This document shows, one piece after another, positions 25,672 through 34,597 of a stretch of DNA of 64,000 bases (its first letter is position 1; every line of letters starts with the position of its first letter). Source of the DNA: Rhizobium rosettiformans (lineage in GTDB: Bacteria; Pseudomonadota; Alphaproteobacteria; Rhizobiales; Rhizobiaceae); assembly GCF_016806065.1 (NCBI RefSeq), contig NZ_CP032405.1:3376001-3440000 (forward strand). The letters are read 5' to 3'. Under the pieces are notes generated by a model, which was not told the origin of the DNA, searched no databases, and saw only the letters and a program-made list of their open reading frames with translations. The position numbers and the translations under genes are program-made.

Positions 25672-27477
25672 ATGTCGACCGAACCGGTAGATCCCGTCAT
25701 CCGCGCCTTTCTCGGCGTTGAACAGTCAGCAAGTGGCCAGCGCTGGATGTCGCGCACGGACCAGGCAGGCCAGAACAAGGCGCTGGCCATCAGCCAACTC
25801 CACGGCATTCCCGAGCTCGTAGCCCGCGTTCTCGCAGGGCGCGGCGTGGGCGTGGACGAGGCCCCGGCCTTCCTTGATCCGACGATCCGCAACCTGATGC
25901 CGGATCCGTCGAAACTCACCGATTGCGATGCCGCCGCTCACCGGATCGTCGAGGCGATCGACCGCAAGGAGCGTGTTGCGATCTTCGGTGACTACGATGT
26001 GGACGGCGCCGCCTCCTCGGCATTGATGGCTCGATTCCTGCATCATTTCGGCATCGAGGCCGAGATCTATATTCCCGACCGCATCTTCGAGGGTTATGGC
26101 CCGAATGCTGCTGCCATCGATCAGCTGATCGAACGGGGCGCTAATCTTCTCATCACCGTGGACTGTGGCTCGACCAGCGTCGAGGCTCTGGGGGCGGCGG
26201 AGCGCCGCGGCGTCGATGTCGTCGTCATCGACCACCACCAGATGGGCCACGAGATGCCGGTCTGCCACGCCCTGGTCAATCCGAACCGGGAAGACGATCT
26301 GTCGGGGCAGGGGCATCTCTGCGCGGCAGGCGTGGTCTTCATGGTTCTCGTCGCGACGCTCCGGGTTCTGAGAGAGGCAGGGCATCCGCATGCACGCTCG
26401 CTCGACCTGCTCGCCTGGCTGGATCTCGTGGCGCTGGCGACCGTTTGCGATGTCGTACCGCTCAAGGGCCTGAACCGCGCCTATGTGACGAAGGGGCTGA
26501 TCGCAGCTCGCCATCAGAACAATGCTGGACTCGCTGCCCTCCTGCGGGTGGCCGGCATAGGCGGTCCGGTGACGCCCTATCATTTCGGCTTTCTTCTCGG
26601 TCCCAGAATCAATGCCGGTGGCCGAATCGGCGATGCAGCACTCGGCAGTCGTCTGCTGACGCTGGACGACGCAAGTGAGGCGGATCAGATCGCCGCCAAG
26701 CTCGACGAGCTCAACCGCGAGCGCCAGGCGATGGAGGCGGTGATGCTGGCCGAGGCCGAAGCCGAGGCCATGGCGGAATATGGAACGGGTGAGGCAGCCT
26801 CGGTCATCGTGACCGCCAAGGAGCACTGGCATCCGGGCATCGTCGGGCTGCTGGCGGCCCGGCTGAAGGAGAAGTTCAAGCGCCCCGCCTTCGCGATTGC
26901 CTTCGATCCTCTCGGCAAGGGCACCGGTTCGGGGCGCTCCATCAACGGCTTCGACATGGGCCGAATGGTGCGCGCTGCCGTGGACGAGGGGCTTCTGGTC
27001 AAAGGGGGCGGTCATGCCATGGCAGCGGGCCTGACGGTCGATCGTGCCAATCTCGGCCGGCTGCGCAGCTTCTTCGAGGAGCAGGCATCTTCGCAGGTCC
27101 TGGCGCTTGCGGCCAATCAGACGCTGAAGATCGATGGCGCAATCGGCGCATCAGGCGCGACGCTTGCACTGGTCGATCAGCTGGAAGCCGCCGGTCCCTA
27201 TGGCTCCGGTCATCCGCAGCCGATCTTTGCCGTACCGCTACACCGCCTGAGGGACGCCCGTCCCGTTGGCACGACTCATATCAAGATCACGCTCGAAGGA
27301 ATGGATGGCAGTCGACTGGAGGGAATCGCCTTCCGCGCTGCCGAAACCGATCTCGGCCATTTCCTGATGAACAACCGTGGCAGCCAGGTGCATGTCGCGG
27401 GTACGTTGAGCGCCGATCACTGGCAGGGCAACAGGCGCGTGCAGTTCCGCGTCATGGATGCTGCCAAGGCGCCCTGA
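25672..27477 (+). CDS. recJ: Single-stranded-DNA-specific exonuclease RecJ
   Basis: 5'-3' ssDNA exonuclease of recombination and mismatch repair. The DHH-family motifs are in order: GDYDVDGAASSALM near residue 107, TVDCGSTS near 160, VIDHHQMGHEMP near 185 (DHH), and GRINAGGRIGDA near 317. The DHHA1 domain shows the typical GGGHAMAAGLTVD near 445, followed by the C-terminal OB-like domain. Length 601 is typical. The ATG 25672 follows AAAGAGCAAGA. Confidence 0.95.
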   Translation: MSTEPVDPVIRAFLGVEQSASGQRWMSRTDQAGQNKALAISQLHGIPELVARVLAGRGVGVDEAPAFLDPTIRNLMPDPSKLTDCDAAAHRIVEAIDRKERVAIFGDYDVDGAASSALMARFLHHFGIEAEIYIPDRIFEGYGPNAAAIDQLIERGANLLITVDCGSTSVEALGAAERRGVDVVVIDHHQMGHEMPVCHALVNPNREDDLSGQGHLCAAGVVFMVLVATLRVLREAGHPHARSLDLLAWLDLVALATVCDVVPLKGLNRAYVTKGLIAARHQNNAGLAALLRVAGIGGPVTPYHFGFLLGPRINAGGRIGDAALGSRLLTLDDASEADQIAAKLDELNRERQAMEAVMLAEAEAEAMAEYGTGEAASVIVTAKEHWHPGIVGLLAARLKEKFKRPAFAIAFDPLGKGTGSGRSINGFDMGRMVRAAVDEGLLVKGGGHAMAAGLTVDRANLGRLRSFFEEQASSQVLALAANQTLKIDGAIGASGATLALVDQLEAAGPYGSGHPQPIFAVPLHRLRDARPVGTTHIKITLEGMDGSRLEGIAFRAAETDLGHFLMNNRGSQVHVAGTLSADHWQGNRRVQFRVMDAAKAP

Positions 27478-27513
27478 ACGGCTGAAAGTCTCTTCATGTC
27501 GGGGAGATCGAAG

Positions 27514-27588
27514 TGGCACGCCCTAGGGGAGTCGAACCCCTCTTCCCAGAATGAAAATCTGGTGTCCTAACCGATAGACGAAGGGCGC
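27514..27588 (-). tRNA. tRNA-Glu (TTC), copy 1
   Basis: Acceptor GCGCCCT pairs with AGGGCGT; the anticodon loop TTTTCAT reads TTC; T-arm GGGGTTCGACTCCCC; CCA is encoded. Own promoter on the minus strand: CTTGCG at 27631-27636, 17-base spacer, CCATAA at 27608-27613. Confidence 0.95.
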
Positions 27589-27758
27589 GTGCGCTTCGGT
27601 GGCGCCCTTATGGCCGGAACTTGGCCCAAGCGCAAGAGGTCTTGTAGCCCGTGTGACGTTTTTATCCACAGGCTTGCCGAGCGACCGTAACATAAAGACA
27701 AACAAGGACTTGGATCTTGTCGATCCACAGGTTCTCAGATGTTGGGGAGAGATCGAAG

Positions 27759-27833
27759 TGGCACGCCCTAGGGGAGTCGAACCCCTCTTCCCAGAATGAA
27801 AATCTGGTGTCCTAACCGATAGACGAAGGGCGC
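27759..27833 (-). tRNA. tRNA-Glu (TTC), copy 2
   Basis: Identical in sequence to copy 1. Own promoter: CTTGCG at 27876-27881, 17-base spacer, CTATAA at 27853-27858. The 24 bases between tRNA 5' end and promoter (…GGCGCCACCGAAGCGCAC) are shared with copy 1. Confidence 0.95.
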
Positions 27834-28003
27834 GTGCGCTTCGGTGGCGCCCTTATAGTCAGGCCTCCTGACGACCGCAAGCGGAAATTTAAAGATCGCA
27901 AGTGGAAAAATTCTGAGTGGGTGAAACCGCAGAATCGCGCCGTAACCGCGTACAGTGATACACCGATCAAGACGTTCATAATGTCTGGGAAAGAGAAACG
28001 AAG

Positions 28004-28078
28004 TGGCACGCCCTAGGGGAGTCGAACCCCTCTTCCCAGAATGAAAATCTGGTGTCCTAACCGATAGACGAAGGGCGC
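28004..28078 (-). tRNA. tRNA-Glu (TTC), copy 3
   Basis: Identical in sequence to copies 1 and 2. Own promoter: CTTGCG at 28120-28125, 17-base spacer, CTATAA at 28097-28102. The unit spacing of 245 bases between copies 1-2 and 2-3 is exact. Confidence 0.95.
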
Positions 28079-28238
28079 GTCTGCTTCGTGGCGCCCTTAT
28101 AGTCAGGCTGTTTGAAGACCGCAAGCGGCATTTTCGCCTTTCATGCAAAAAATGTGACAGCGGCAACGAAGGCCCCGGAAATTGCGGATAATCCCTGTCT
28201 TTGGAAGGACTTGGCGCCCGCGTCGCTTGCCGGCGAAA

Positions 28239-29207
28239 TCAAGGCTCCGCGGTCGCCGGTGGCGATTTCTTGCCGCCCTTCAAGAGATCCGAAAAGGATG
28301 GCAGCCATCCCTTCCTCTTCTTTGCAGTCTCGGCATCCGCCACCAGTTCCTCGGCAGAAAGTGGCTCGGCCGGATCGGCTTCCTCGACGGCACCCATGGC
28401 CTGCAACTGGTCTGGCGTCAGCTGAACCCGATCCGGTACCGATCCGGCAGGCTCGCGAAGTGCTAACATCTTTCGCTTTGGACGGGGATCCGAAAGCTTC
28501 CTCAAAACGGGTTCGTCGCCCCCAACGGCTGCAGGCTCGGCGAACGGTGCCTGAACTGCGGCTTCCGCGCGCGCCTGTTCCTCCAGTGCCCGCTGTTGCA
28601 TCATCCTCTGCTGTTCGGGAGACGGGCTGAACAGGCTCTTGCTGACCGCATTGACACCGAGCGTCGGCATTTCGTTCGGCACGAGGCTGCCGCTCGGTAC
28701 AGGTTCGCCAGCCGCAGCCTGGGCGCTAACTGGCTCCGTCGCCTGCACGGCTGCCGCCTGCTGCCTCTGACCGGCAGAGAACAGGCTGTTGCTCCTCGGC
28801 GAGGCATTGGTCGGCTGCATCGTAATGTCGCCGAGATCGGCGGCGGCCTGCCGGGGATCGCCTTGCATCGCCTGTTGCTGCAGGGCGAGAACTTCCGGCG
28901 GCGGCTCGGCAATGTCGCTATAGGCGGCGGCCATCGGCATTGGCTTGCGCTTCAGGCGCGCAGGGTCCGTCTCGTTCCGGGACGGCCTAGAGGCCGATGC
29001 GTCGGCAATCTGTCCCGAAACGGCACTCACATAGGGATCGCGGAACGCCTTCTTGCCGACAGACTTGCCGGACGCTTCTTCCGCGGGCGTGGCTTCTCCG
29101 AGCGAGAGCACTTCGTCCGCGCTCGTCTGGCAAGAGGCGAGCATCACGCCGCTGACGACAGCCAGAATGCCGAATGTCGGTCTGCGGGAATGGGATTTGC
29201 TGGTCAT
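28239..29207 (-). CDS. Pro/Ala/Gln-rich putative lipoprotein
   Basis: 322 residues, signal peptide MTSKSHSRRPTFGILAVVSG then the lipobox VMLASC-Q, so export and lipidation are likely. The mature chain is low in aromatic residues and rich in Ala, Pro, Gln and Glu, as expected for a disordered envelope protein. Two short repeats SNSLFSAGQ (about 142) and SKSLFSPSPEQ (about 190) suggest internal duplication of a motif. It ends with a basic segment KKRKGWLPSFSDLLKGGKK. No known family. SD GGAG precedes ATG 29207. Confidence 0.75.
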   Translation of the reverse strand: MTSKSHSRRPTFGILAVVSGVMLASCQTSADEVLSLGEATPAEEASGKSVGKKAFRDPYVSAVSGQIADASASRPSRNETDPARLKRKPMPMAAAYSDIAEPPPEVLALQQQAMQGDPRQAAADLGDITMQPTNASPRSNSLFSAGQRQQAAAVQATEPVSAQAAAGEPVPSGSLVPNEMPTLGVNAVSKSLFSPSPEQQRMMQQRALEEQARAEAAVQAPFAEPAAVGGDEPVLRKLSDPRPKRKMLALREPAGSVPDRVQLTPDQLQAMGAVEEADPAEPLSAEELVADAETAKKRKGWLPSFSDLLKGGKKSPPATAEP

Positions 29208-29312
29208 GGCAGGTCTCCGTCATCGCTCCCATCGGGGAAGCAGGGAGGGCCGCCGGGGCGGCCCTCGTCTGATGCGGAGACTAGGCGCGCAAACTTGCGC
29301 GAAGCGGTGGTC

Positions 29313-29753
29313 TTACCAGGCGCCGGTGTTCGGCATCGAAGCCCAGGGCTCGGCGGGGGCCAGGCTCTCACCCTTCTGCAGGATCTCGATCGAGATGCCA
29401 TCCGGCGAGCGGACAAAGGCCATGTGGCCGTCGCGCGGCGGACGGTTGATGGTGACGCCATTGTCCATCAGCTTCTGGCAGATCGCATAGATATCGTCGA
29501 CCTCATAGGCGAGGTGGCCGAAATTGCGGCCGCCCGTATAGTCTTCGGTATCCCAGTTGTAGGTGAGCTCCAGGCAGGGCGACATGTCGGCCTTGGCCTT
29601 GTCGAGATCCTTCTCGGCGGTCAGGAAGACCAGCGTGAAGCGGCCCTTCTCGTTTTCATAGCGGCGGATTTCGGTCAGGCCGAAAAGCTCGCAATAGAAG
29701 TGCAGGGAAGCCTCGAGATCCTTCACTCGGACCATGGTGTGTAGGTAGCGCAT
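29313..29753 (-). CDS. gloA: Lactoylglutathione lyase (glyoxalase I)
   Basis: Converts the methylglyoxal-glutathione hemithioacetal to S-lactoylglutathione. The 146-residue protein is two beta-alpha-beta-beta-beta motifs. Metal ligands fit His5 in RYLHTMVRV, Glu in CLELTYNW near 64, His in [10 protein letters not shown] near 80 and Glu in GISIEILQ near 128. Length and [13 protein letters not shown] pattern are those of Ni/Co-type GloA. Oriented opposite to the cold-shock gene, 105 bases from the lipoprotein gene downstream. Confidence 0.95.
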   Translation of the reverse strand: MRYLHTMVRVKDLEASLHFYCELFGLTEIRRYENEKGRFTLVFLTAEKDLDKAKADMSPCLELTYNWDTEDYTGGRNFGHLAYEVDDIYAICQKLMDNGVTINRPPRDGHMAFVRSPDGISIEILQKGESLAPAEPWASMPNTGAW

Positions 29754-29935
29754 GGGTGTTCTCCTTTGACCCGGACGATATGGAACAGCAGTCAGCTTCG
29801 AGCAAGGCTGTGGTGCAAAAGCAATTGGTGAAATGTAAAACTAGGGCTTGCGCAGATCCGTTGACCAAATGTTAATCTGAATCTCAAGAATCAGTTAACT
29901 AAGCAATGTGACGCGTTTTCGAGGGGCTTGGGGAA

Positions 29936-30514
29936 ATGGCGGACAGGATATCATCGAAGGGGCTCGGCGAGTTCGAAGAGCTGTCCGGAGAAGCCGTAGA
30001 CCTGATCGAGATCACCGGCGTCGTCAAATGGTTCGACGTCGCCAAGGGTTTCGGCTTCATCGTTCCCGACAACGGCATGCAGGATGTCCTCCTGCACGTG
30101 ACCTGCCTGCGCCGTGACGGCTACCAGACCATTCTCGAAGGCACGCGTATTGTGGCGCTCATCCAGAAGCGCGATCGCGGTTACCAGGCCTTCCGCATAC
30201 TGTCGATGGACCAGTCGACCGCGATCCATCCGTCGCAGATGCCGCCGGTCCGCACCCATGTTCAGGTCACCCCAACCAGCGGGCTTGAGCGCGCTTTGGT
30301 CAAGTGGTTCAACCGTACCAAGGGCTTCGGCTTCTTGACCCGCGGCGAGGGCACGGAAGACATCTTCGTGCATATGGAAACCCTTCGCCGGTTCGGCCTG
30401 ACCGAACTCCGTCCGGGGCAGACAGTGCTCGTGCGCTTCGGACCCGGAGACAAGGGGCTGATGGCGGCGGAAATCCATCCGGACAATCCCGGCCCCGCAG
30501 CGCGGGCGCATTGA
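29936..30514 (+). CDS. Tandem double cold-shock-domain protein
   Basis: 192 residues with two cold-shock domains. Domain 1 (about 25-92) has GVVKWFDVAKGFGFIVPD (RNP1) and DVLLHVT (RNP2). Domain 2 (about 117-182) has ALVKWFNRTKGFGFLTRG and EDIFVHMETL. Domain 2 is the more canonical. Double-CSD proteins are characteristic of alphaproteobacteria (CspC/CspD of Caulobacter), acting in stationary phase or as RNA chaperones. The 180-base region upstream of ATG 29936 is AT-richer and may hold the promoter. Confidence 0.93.
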   Translation: MADRISSKGLGEFEELSGEAVDLIEITGVVKWFDVAKGFGFIVPDNGMQDVLLHVTCLRRDGYQTILEGTRIVALIQKRDRGYQAFRILSMDQSTAIHPSQMPPVRTHVQVTPTSGLERALVKWFNRTKGFGFLTRGEGTEDIFVHMETLRRFGLTELRPGQTVLVRFGPGDKGLMAAEIHPDNPGPAARAH

Positions 30515-30527
30515 GCCCGTGGTGCCT

Positions 30528-30995
30528 ATGCCAAATCTTCTCAGAAGCGCCCTTGCGGCGCTTTTGCTGTTTTTCGCTCCTGTCGCTTCGGCCATGAGCG
30601 ATGTGACCTTCGAACGCGGTCAGCTCGCCGTCGAAACGACTGCTGGCGGCACCATCACGATCGACGTGGAATGGGCCCTGACGGCCGAACAGCGGGCGAG
30701 GGGGCTGATGGAACGGCCGCCGCTTCCCGATCGCACCGGCATGTTGTTCGATTTCGGTGATACCCGCATGGTCACGATGTGGATGGCCAACACGCCATCC
30801 TCCCTGGACATGATCTTCATCGACGAAACCGGCCGCATCGTTCGCATCGCAGAGCGCACCACGCCCCTGTCCGAATCGATCGTGTCCTCAGGCGAGCCGG
30901 TCCGCTATGCCCTCGAGATTCGCGGCGGTCATGCGGCCGAACTCGGGCTCGATACATCCGCACGCCTGGTCTTGCCGCTCGATCTGCCGAAATGA
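30528..30995 (+). CDS. DUF192 periplasmic protein
   Basis: 155 residues from ATG 30528 (MPNLLRSALAALLLFFAPVA) with a signal peptide ending near SAMS. The DUF192 core follows: EWALTAEQRARGLMERPPLP, MLFDFGDTRMVTMWMANT and LDMIFIDETGRIV, ending with the beta-strand ARLVLPL. A GTG at 30519 is an alternative start. The domain is a small beta-barrel of unknown role. Only 13 bases after the cold-shock gene, so probably co-transcribed. Confidence 0.9.
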   Translation: MPNLLRSALAALLLFFAPVASAMSDVTFERGQLAVETTAGGTITIDVEWALTAEQRARGLMERPPLPDRTGMLFDFGDTRMVTMWMANTPSSLDMIFIDETGRIVRIAERTTPLSESIVSSGEPVRYALEIRGGHAAELGLDTSARLVLPLDLPK

Positions 30996-31099
30996 CGAAG
31001 TCTCCGCTCTCTGCCGCCTGAAAATTCAGTGCCGGTAAAACCGCTTTTTTACTGTTGCGGGGGCAGGGTGAACCGTGTATTCCGGCAACATTGCTGGAA

Positions 31100-31176
<77 letters not shown>

Positions 31177-31260
31177 GCAATCAAAGGCCGCCGGCTAACG
31201 CGGTCGGGAAGTGTTCGGCAGGCTGCATTGCCGTTGAAGTCTTGGAGATGGATGAGACCC

Positions 31261-31566
31261 ATGTCTGCAAAGATCTACCGCCCCGCGAAAACCGCCATGC
31301 AGTCCGGCAAGGCAAAGACCCATCTCTGGGTTCTGGAATTCGACCAGTCCGCGCCGCGCAAGATCGATCCGATGATGGGCTACACCACGTCGGGAGACAC
31401 CCGCCAGCAGGTCAAGCTGACCTTCGAAACGCTGGAGCAGGCGGAAGCCTATGCCGCGCGCGAGGGTATCGAGTACCGCGTGATCCTGCCGAAGGAAGCC
31501 AAGCGCCAGGTCGTCTCCTACACCGACAACTTCCGCTACAATCGTCTGCAGCCCTGGACGCACTGA
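31261..31566 (+). CDS. NDUFS4-like accessory subunit of respiratory complex I
   Basis: 101 residues from ATG 31261 (MSAKIYRPAKTAMQSGKAKT). The ETC complex I subunit (NDUFS4/18 kDa) pattern is clear: WVLEFDQSAPRKIDPMMGY, SGDTRQQVKLTFETLEQAEAYA, then FRYNRLQPWTH at the C-terminus. It is an accessory subunit near the NADH-binding arm, present in alphaproteobacteria and mitochondria, encoded away from the nuo operon. The window also holds the partner accessory subunit NDUFS6-like (39739-39984). Start supported by GGAG at about 12 bases upstream. It sits between tRNA-Pro and tRNA-Arg. Confidence 0.92.
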   Translation: MSAKIYRPAKTAMQSGKAKTHLWVLEFDQSAPRKIDPMMGYTTSGDTRQQVKLTFETLEQAEAYAAREGIEYRVILPKEAKRQVVSYTDNFRYNRLQPWTH

Positions 31567-31599
31567 TCCGGGCTCAACCGCTTTCGGCAGTCCCCAGAC

Positions 31600-31676
31600 G
31601 GTCCCTTAGCTCAGCTGGATAGAGCAAGTGCCTTCTAAGCACTAGGTCGTAGGTTCGAGCCCTACAGGGATCGCCA
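31600..31676 (+). tRNA. tRNA-Arg (anticodon TCT)
   Basis: Acceptor GGTCCCT with AGGGATC (one G-T pair), D-arm GCTCAGCTGGATAGAGC, anticodon loop CTTCTAA reading TCT in an AGTGC/GCACT stem, T-arm GTAGGTTCGAGCCCTAC, encoded CCA. Confidence 0.95.
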
Positions 31677-31835
31677 AACTCTGCCATCATGTCTGCCGAC
31701 ATCTCAGGCCGCCGAGCATCGATGTCTCCCAGCTCAATTGACCTGTGCAGAAACGAAACAGCGCGACGTTTTTTCATGTCCGCCAACCTTTCGGAAACCC
31801 TTGGGCGTCATGATGCCGCTCACGAGAGGTTAACC

Positions 31836-32567
31836 ATGTCCAGTCGCACCGCTTCTTCCCGCCGCGCGCCGGCAAAACGCCGCAAGTCGAGCCGTTCTTC
31901 CGCCGGTCAGGGCATGACATCCTGGCTCGCCATCCTCGCGGTGGTAGCCGGTGGTATCGCGCTCTATGACAACAGGGCCGTCGTCATCAAGCAAGTGTCG
32001 CCTTTGCTGTCGAAGGAGCGGTCCGTCGCGGCAAACCCGAAGCCAAAATCAGATACAAGCCGAGAGAAGCAGCCCCAGCCCCAGTCCAAGGCGCAAGCGG
32101 CGACCGCAAAGACGCCCGTGCCGCCGGCCGCGGTGGGTGTCGTCAAGGCGGCCGTTCCTCCGGTACGTCCAGCCACGGGCGCGACCGAGACGGCTCAGCT
32201 GACAGGAGAGAACTTCTCCGGCAAATTCTATTTCTGCGGCACCTCCGGCCTCGACAATTGCGTCATGAGCGGTGACACCTTCTGGTATCGCAAAACGAAG
32301 ATCGTGCTGGCGGATATTGCCGCCCCACGCACCGATGGCGCCGCCTGCCAGCAGGAGCGCGACCGGGGCTTCGCAGCCAAGGTCCGCCTCAAGGATCTCC
32401 TGAGTTCTGGCCGATTTGATCTCGAGACGCTGAAGGTGCAAGCGGCAAGCGCTGCACCCGGGGTGATGCGGGTGGCGACCCGCGACGGTCGCTCGCTGGG
32501 CTCCATCCTTGTTTCGGAAGGTCTGGCCAAGCCGCGCATGGCCCGTCAGCAGAGTTGGTGCCCCTGA
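31836..32567 (+). CDS. Membrane-anchored SNase-like (thermonuclease-fold) protein
   Basis: 243 residues from ATG 31836 (MSSRTASSRRAPAKRRKSSR) with SD GAGAGG; a longer frame from 31689 reaches into the tRNA-Arg flank. Residues ~1-35 are basic, then one transmembrane helix (WLAILAVVAGGIALY), a Pro/Lys-rich linker, and from about 130 an SNase-like domain: SGDTFWYRKTKIVLADIAAP, FAAKVRLKDLL, GRSLGSILVSEGLA. The usual Arg-Glu-Arg catalytic set is not obvious, so it may be a non-catalytic or divergent member. Several Cys residues (FYFCGTSGLDNC, AACQQ, SWCP) suggest disulfides in the periplasm. Confidence 0.78.
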   Translation: MSSRTASSRRAPAKRRKSSRSSAGQGMTSWLAILAVVAGGIALYDNRAVVIKQVSPLLSKERSVAANPKPKSDTSREKQPQPQSKAQAATAKTPVPPAAVGVVKAAVPPVRPATGATETAQLTGENFSGKFYFCGTSGLDNCVMSGDTFWYRKTKIVLADIAAPRTDGAACQQERDRGFAAKVRLKDLLSSGRFDLETLKVQAASAAPGVMRVATRDGRSLGSILVSEGLAKPRMARQQSWCP

Positions 32568-32599
32568 CGGGAGATAGATATCTTTCCCTCGATGCAGAA

Positions 32600-32626
32600 G
32601 AGCCCGCCGCGGTGTCGCGGCGGGCT
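32600..32626. terminator. Strong hairpin between convergent genes
   Basis: Stem of twelve pairs GAGCCCGCCGCG / CGCGGCGGGCTC with loop GTG-T. It lies between the SNase-like gene (+) and aapP (-). No long T-run follows on either strand, so termination may be partial. Confidence 0.7.
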
Positions 32627-32652
32627 CTCGTGTTTCGTGGCTGACTGGCAGA

Positions 32653-33426
32653 TCAGTGCAGGATCTGGCTGAGGAACAACCGGGTGCGCTCATGCTGCGG
32701 GTTGTCGAAGAACTCGGCGGGCGAGTTCTGTTCGACGATCTGGCCCTGGTCCATGAAGATCACGCGGTCGGCAACCTGGCGGGCAAAGCCCATTTCATGG
32801 GTGACGCAGATCATGGTCATGCCTTCTTCGGCAAGGCCGACCATGGTATCGAGCACTTCCTTGACCATTTCCGGGTCGAGTGCTGAGGTCGGCTCGTCGA
32901 ACAGCATGATCTTCGGCTTCATGCAGAGCGCACGGGCAATCGCCACGCGCTGCTGCTGACCACCGGACAGCTGGCCCGGATACTTGTTGGCCTGTTCCGG
33001 GATCTTGACGCGCTGCAGGAAGTGCATCGCCACTTCCTCCGCATCCTTCTTCGGCATCTTGCGCACCCAGATCGGTGCCAGCGTGCAGTTTTCGAGGATG
33101 GTCAGATGCGGGAACAGATTGAAGTGCTGGAACACCATGCCGACTTCACGGCGCACTTCGTCGATCTTCTTCAGATCGTTGGTCAGTTCGATATTGTCGA
33201 CGATGATATTGCCCGTCTGATGTTCTTCCAGGCGGTTGATGCAGCGGATCATCGTGGACTTGCCGGAGCCTGACGGGCCGGCGACGACGATGCGTTCGCC
33301 TTTCATCACCTTGAGGTTGATGTCTCGCAGCACGTGGAAATCCCCGTACCACTTGTTCATGTTGATCAGTTCGACCGCCACATCGGTGCCCGACGCGGTC
33401 TTTTTTGCGGAGTTGGCTTCAGCCAT
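32653..33426 (-). CDS. aapP: General L-amino acid ABC transporter, ATP-binding protein AapP
   Basis: The ATPase of the Aap system, which drives uptake of many L-amino acids. In 257 residues: Walker [13 protein letters not shown] near 55, Q-loop [12 protein letters not shown] near 95, signature [15 protein letters not shown] near 150, Walker [13 protein letters not shown] near 174 and switch His in CVTHEMGFA near 210. This is the polar amino acid subfamily. It is the last gene of aapJQMP, 17 bases after aapM. Confidence 0.96.
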   Translation of the reverse strand: MAEANSAKKTASGTDVAVELINMNKWYGDFHVLRDINLKVMKGERIVVAGPSGSGKSTMIRCINRLEEHQTGNIIVDNIELTNDLKKIDEVRREVGMVFQHFNLFPHLTILENCTLAPIWVRKMPKKDAEEVAMHFLQRVKIPEQANKYPGQLSGGQQQRVAIARALCMKPKIMLFDEPTSALDPEMVKEVLDTMVGLAEEGMTMICVTHEMGFARQVADRVIFMDQGQIVEQNSPAEFFDNPQHERTRLFLSQILH

Positions 33427-33443
33427 TGTTGTTCCCCTTGTCT

Positions 33444-34595
33444 TTATCGCTTGTGGCCGGTGTCGAGGTGCCGCTCCATGAAGGCGGAATAGCGCGACAT
33501 GCCGAAGCAGAATATCCAGAATACGAAGCCTGCGAAGATCAGACCCGTGAGCGGTGTCACAGGTGTGGCCCAGGTGGCGTCGGTGAAGTTGAGACGGACG
33601 ATGCCGAGGAGGTCGAACATGCCGATGATCGACACGAGCGAAGTATCCTTGAACAGACCGATGAAGGTGTTGACGATGCCCGGAATGACCAGCTTGACCG
33701 CCTGAGGCAGGATGATCAGGCGGGTCTTCTGCCAGTAGGAGAGGCCGAGCGAGTCTGCGCCCTCATACTGACCCTTCGGGATTGCCTGCAGGCCACCGCG
33801 CACGACTTCCGCCATATAGGCAGAGGCGAACAGCGACACGCCGACCAGCGCGCGTAGGAAGTTGTCGATCGTCCAGCCCGTCGGCATGAAGAGCGGCAGC
33901 ATCACATTGGCCATGAACAGCACGGTGATCAGCGGCACGCCGCGCACGACTTCGATGAAGACAACGCAGATCATCTTGATGACAGGCATGTCCGAACGGC
34001 GTCCGAGTGCCAGCAGGATGCCGAGCGGTAGCGAGACGGCGATGCCGACAAAGGACAGGATCAGCGTCACCATCAGGCCGCCCCAGAGCGGGGTTTCCAC
34101 CACTCGCAGGCCGAAGCCGCCATGCAGCAGGAAGAAGGCCACGATCGGGAAGATGATGAACAGCAGAAGGGCGTTGAGGCCCTTGCGCGGCGCCTTCGGG
34201 ATCAGCATCGGTATCAGAAGGGCCACGAACATGACGCCGACGAGAATGACGCGCCAGCGTTCGTCGAGCGGGTAGCGCCCGAAGATGAACTGCGAGAAGC
34301 GGCTCTCGACAAAGGCCCAGCAGGCACCTTTCCAGCCGTCAGGCTGGGTGCCGCCCTGGGCGATCGTCGCGCAGACCGAGCGATCGGTGCCGAACCACGC
34401 AGCGTCGAAGAACAGGAAGTTCAGGGCGCCGGGCAGGGTGAGAGCCAGAACGGCAAGCCCGATGATGGTCAGGACGACATCCTTCGGGGTTGCCAGAAGA
34501 TTCTTTCGAATCCAGCCCACGACGCTCGCTTCCGAGGTCGGCGGGGGCAGAGGGGCCAGCATTTCCTGGCGGACATAAGTATGTTCATACGCCAT
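33444..34595 (-). CDS. aapM: General L-amino acid ABC transporter, permease AapM
   Basis: 383 residues from ATG 34595 ([20 protein letters not shown]); the longer open frame runs into aapQ in another frame. A long N-terminal part with two or three helices and a periplasmic loop ([20 protein letters not shown]) precedes the permease core. The EAA-type cytoplasmic loop is [20 protein letters not shown] near 295. Pairs with AapQ as a heterodimer. The aapQ stop lies two bases upstream, so translation is coupled. Confidence 0.95.
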   Translation of the reverse strand: MAYEHTYVRQEMLAPLPPPTSEASVVGWIRKNLLATPKDVVLTIIGLAVLALTLPGALNFLFFDAAWFGTDRSVCATIAQGGTQPDGWKGACWAFVESRFSQFIFGRYPLDERWRVILVGVMFVALLIPMLIPKAPRKGLNALLLFIIFPIVAFFLLHGGFGLRVVETPLWGGLMVTLILSFVGIAVSLPLGILLALGRRSDMPVIKMICVVFIEVVRGVPLITVLFMANVMLPLFMPTGWTIDNFLRALVGVSLFASAYMAEVVRGGLQAIPKGQYEGADSLGLSYWQKTRLIILPQAVKLVIPGIVNTFIGLFKDTSLVSIIGMFDLLGIVRLNFTDATWATPVTPLTGLIFAGFVFWIFCFGMSRYSAFMERHLDTGHKR

Positions 34596-34597
34596 GA

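Larger units (their letters stand above)
27514..28125 (-). repeat. Three tandem tRNA-Glu transcription units
   Basis: The repeat unit includes tRNA, leader and promoter core. Copies start exactly 245 bases apart. The tRNAs are identical, promoters nearly so, while the spacers between units have diverged, which indicates older duplication with selection or gene conversion on the tRNA. Confidence 0.85.

Noticed and set aside
27514..28125. CRISPR-like direct repeats
   Set aside because: The three repeats are tRNA-Glu genes with promoters, spaced 245 bases apart; no short uniform spacers.
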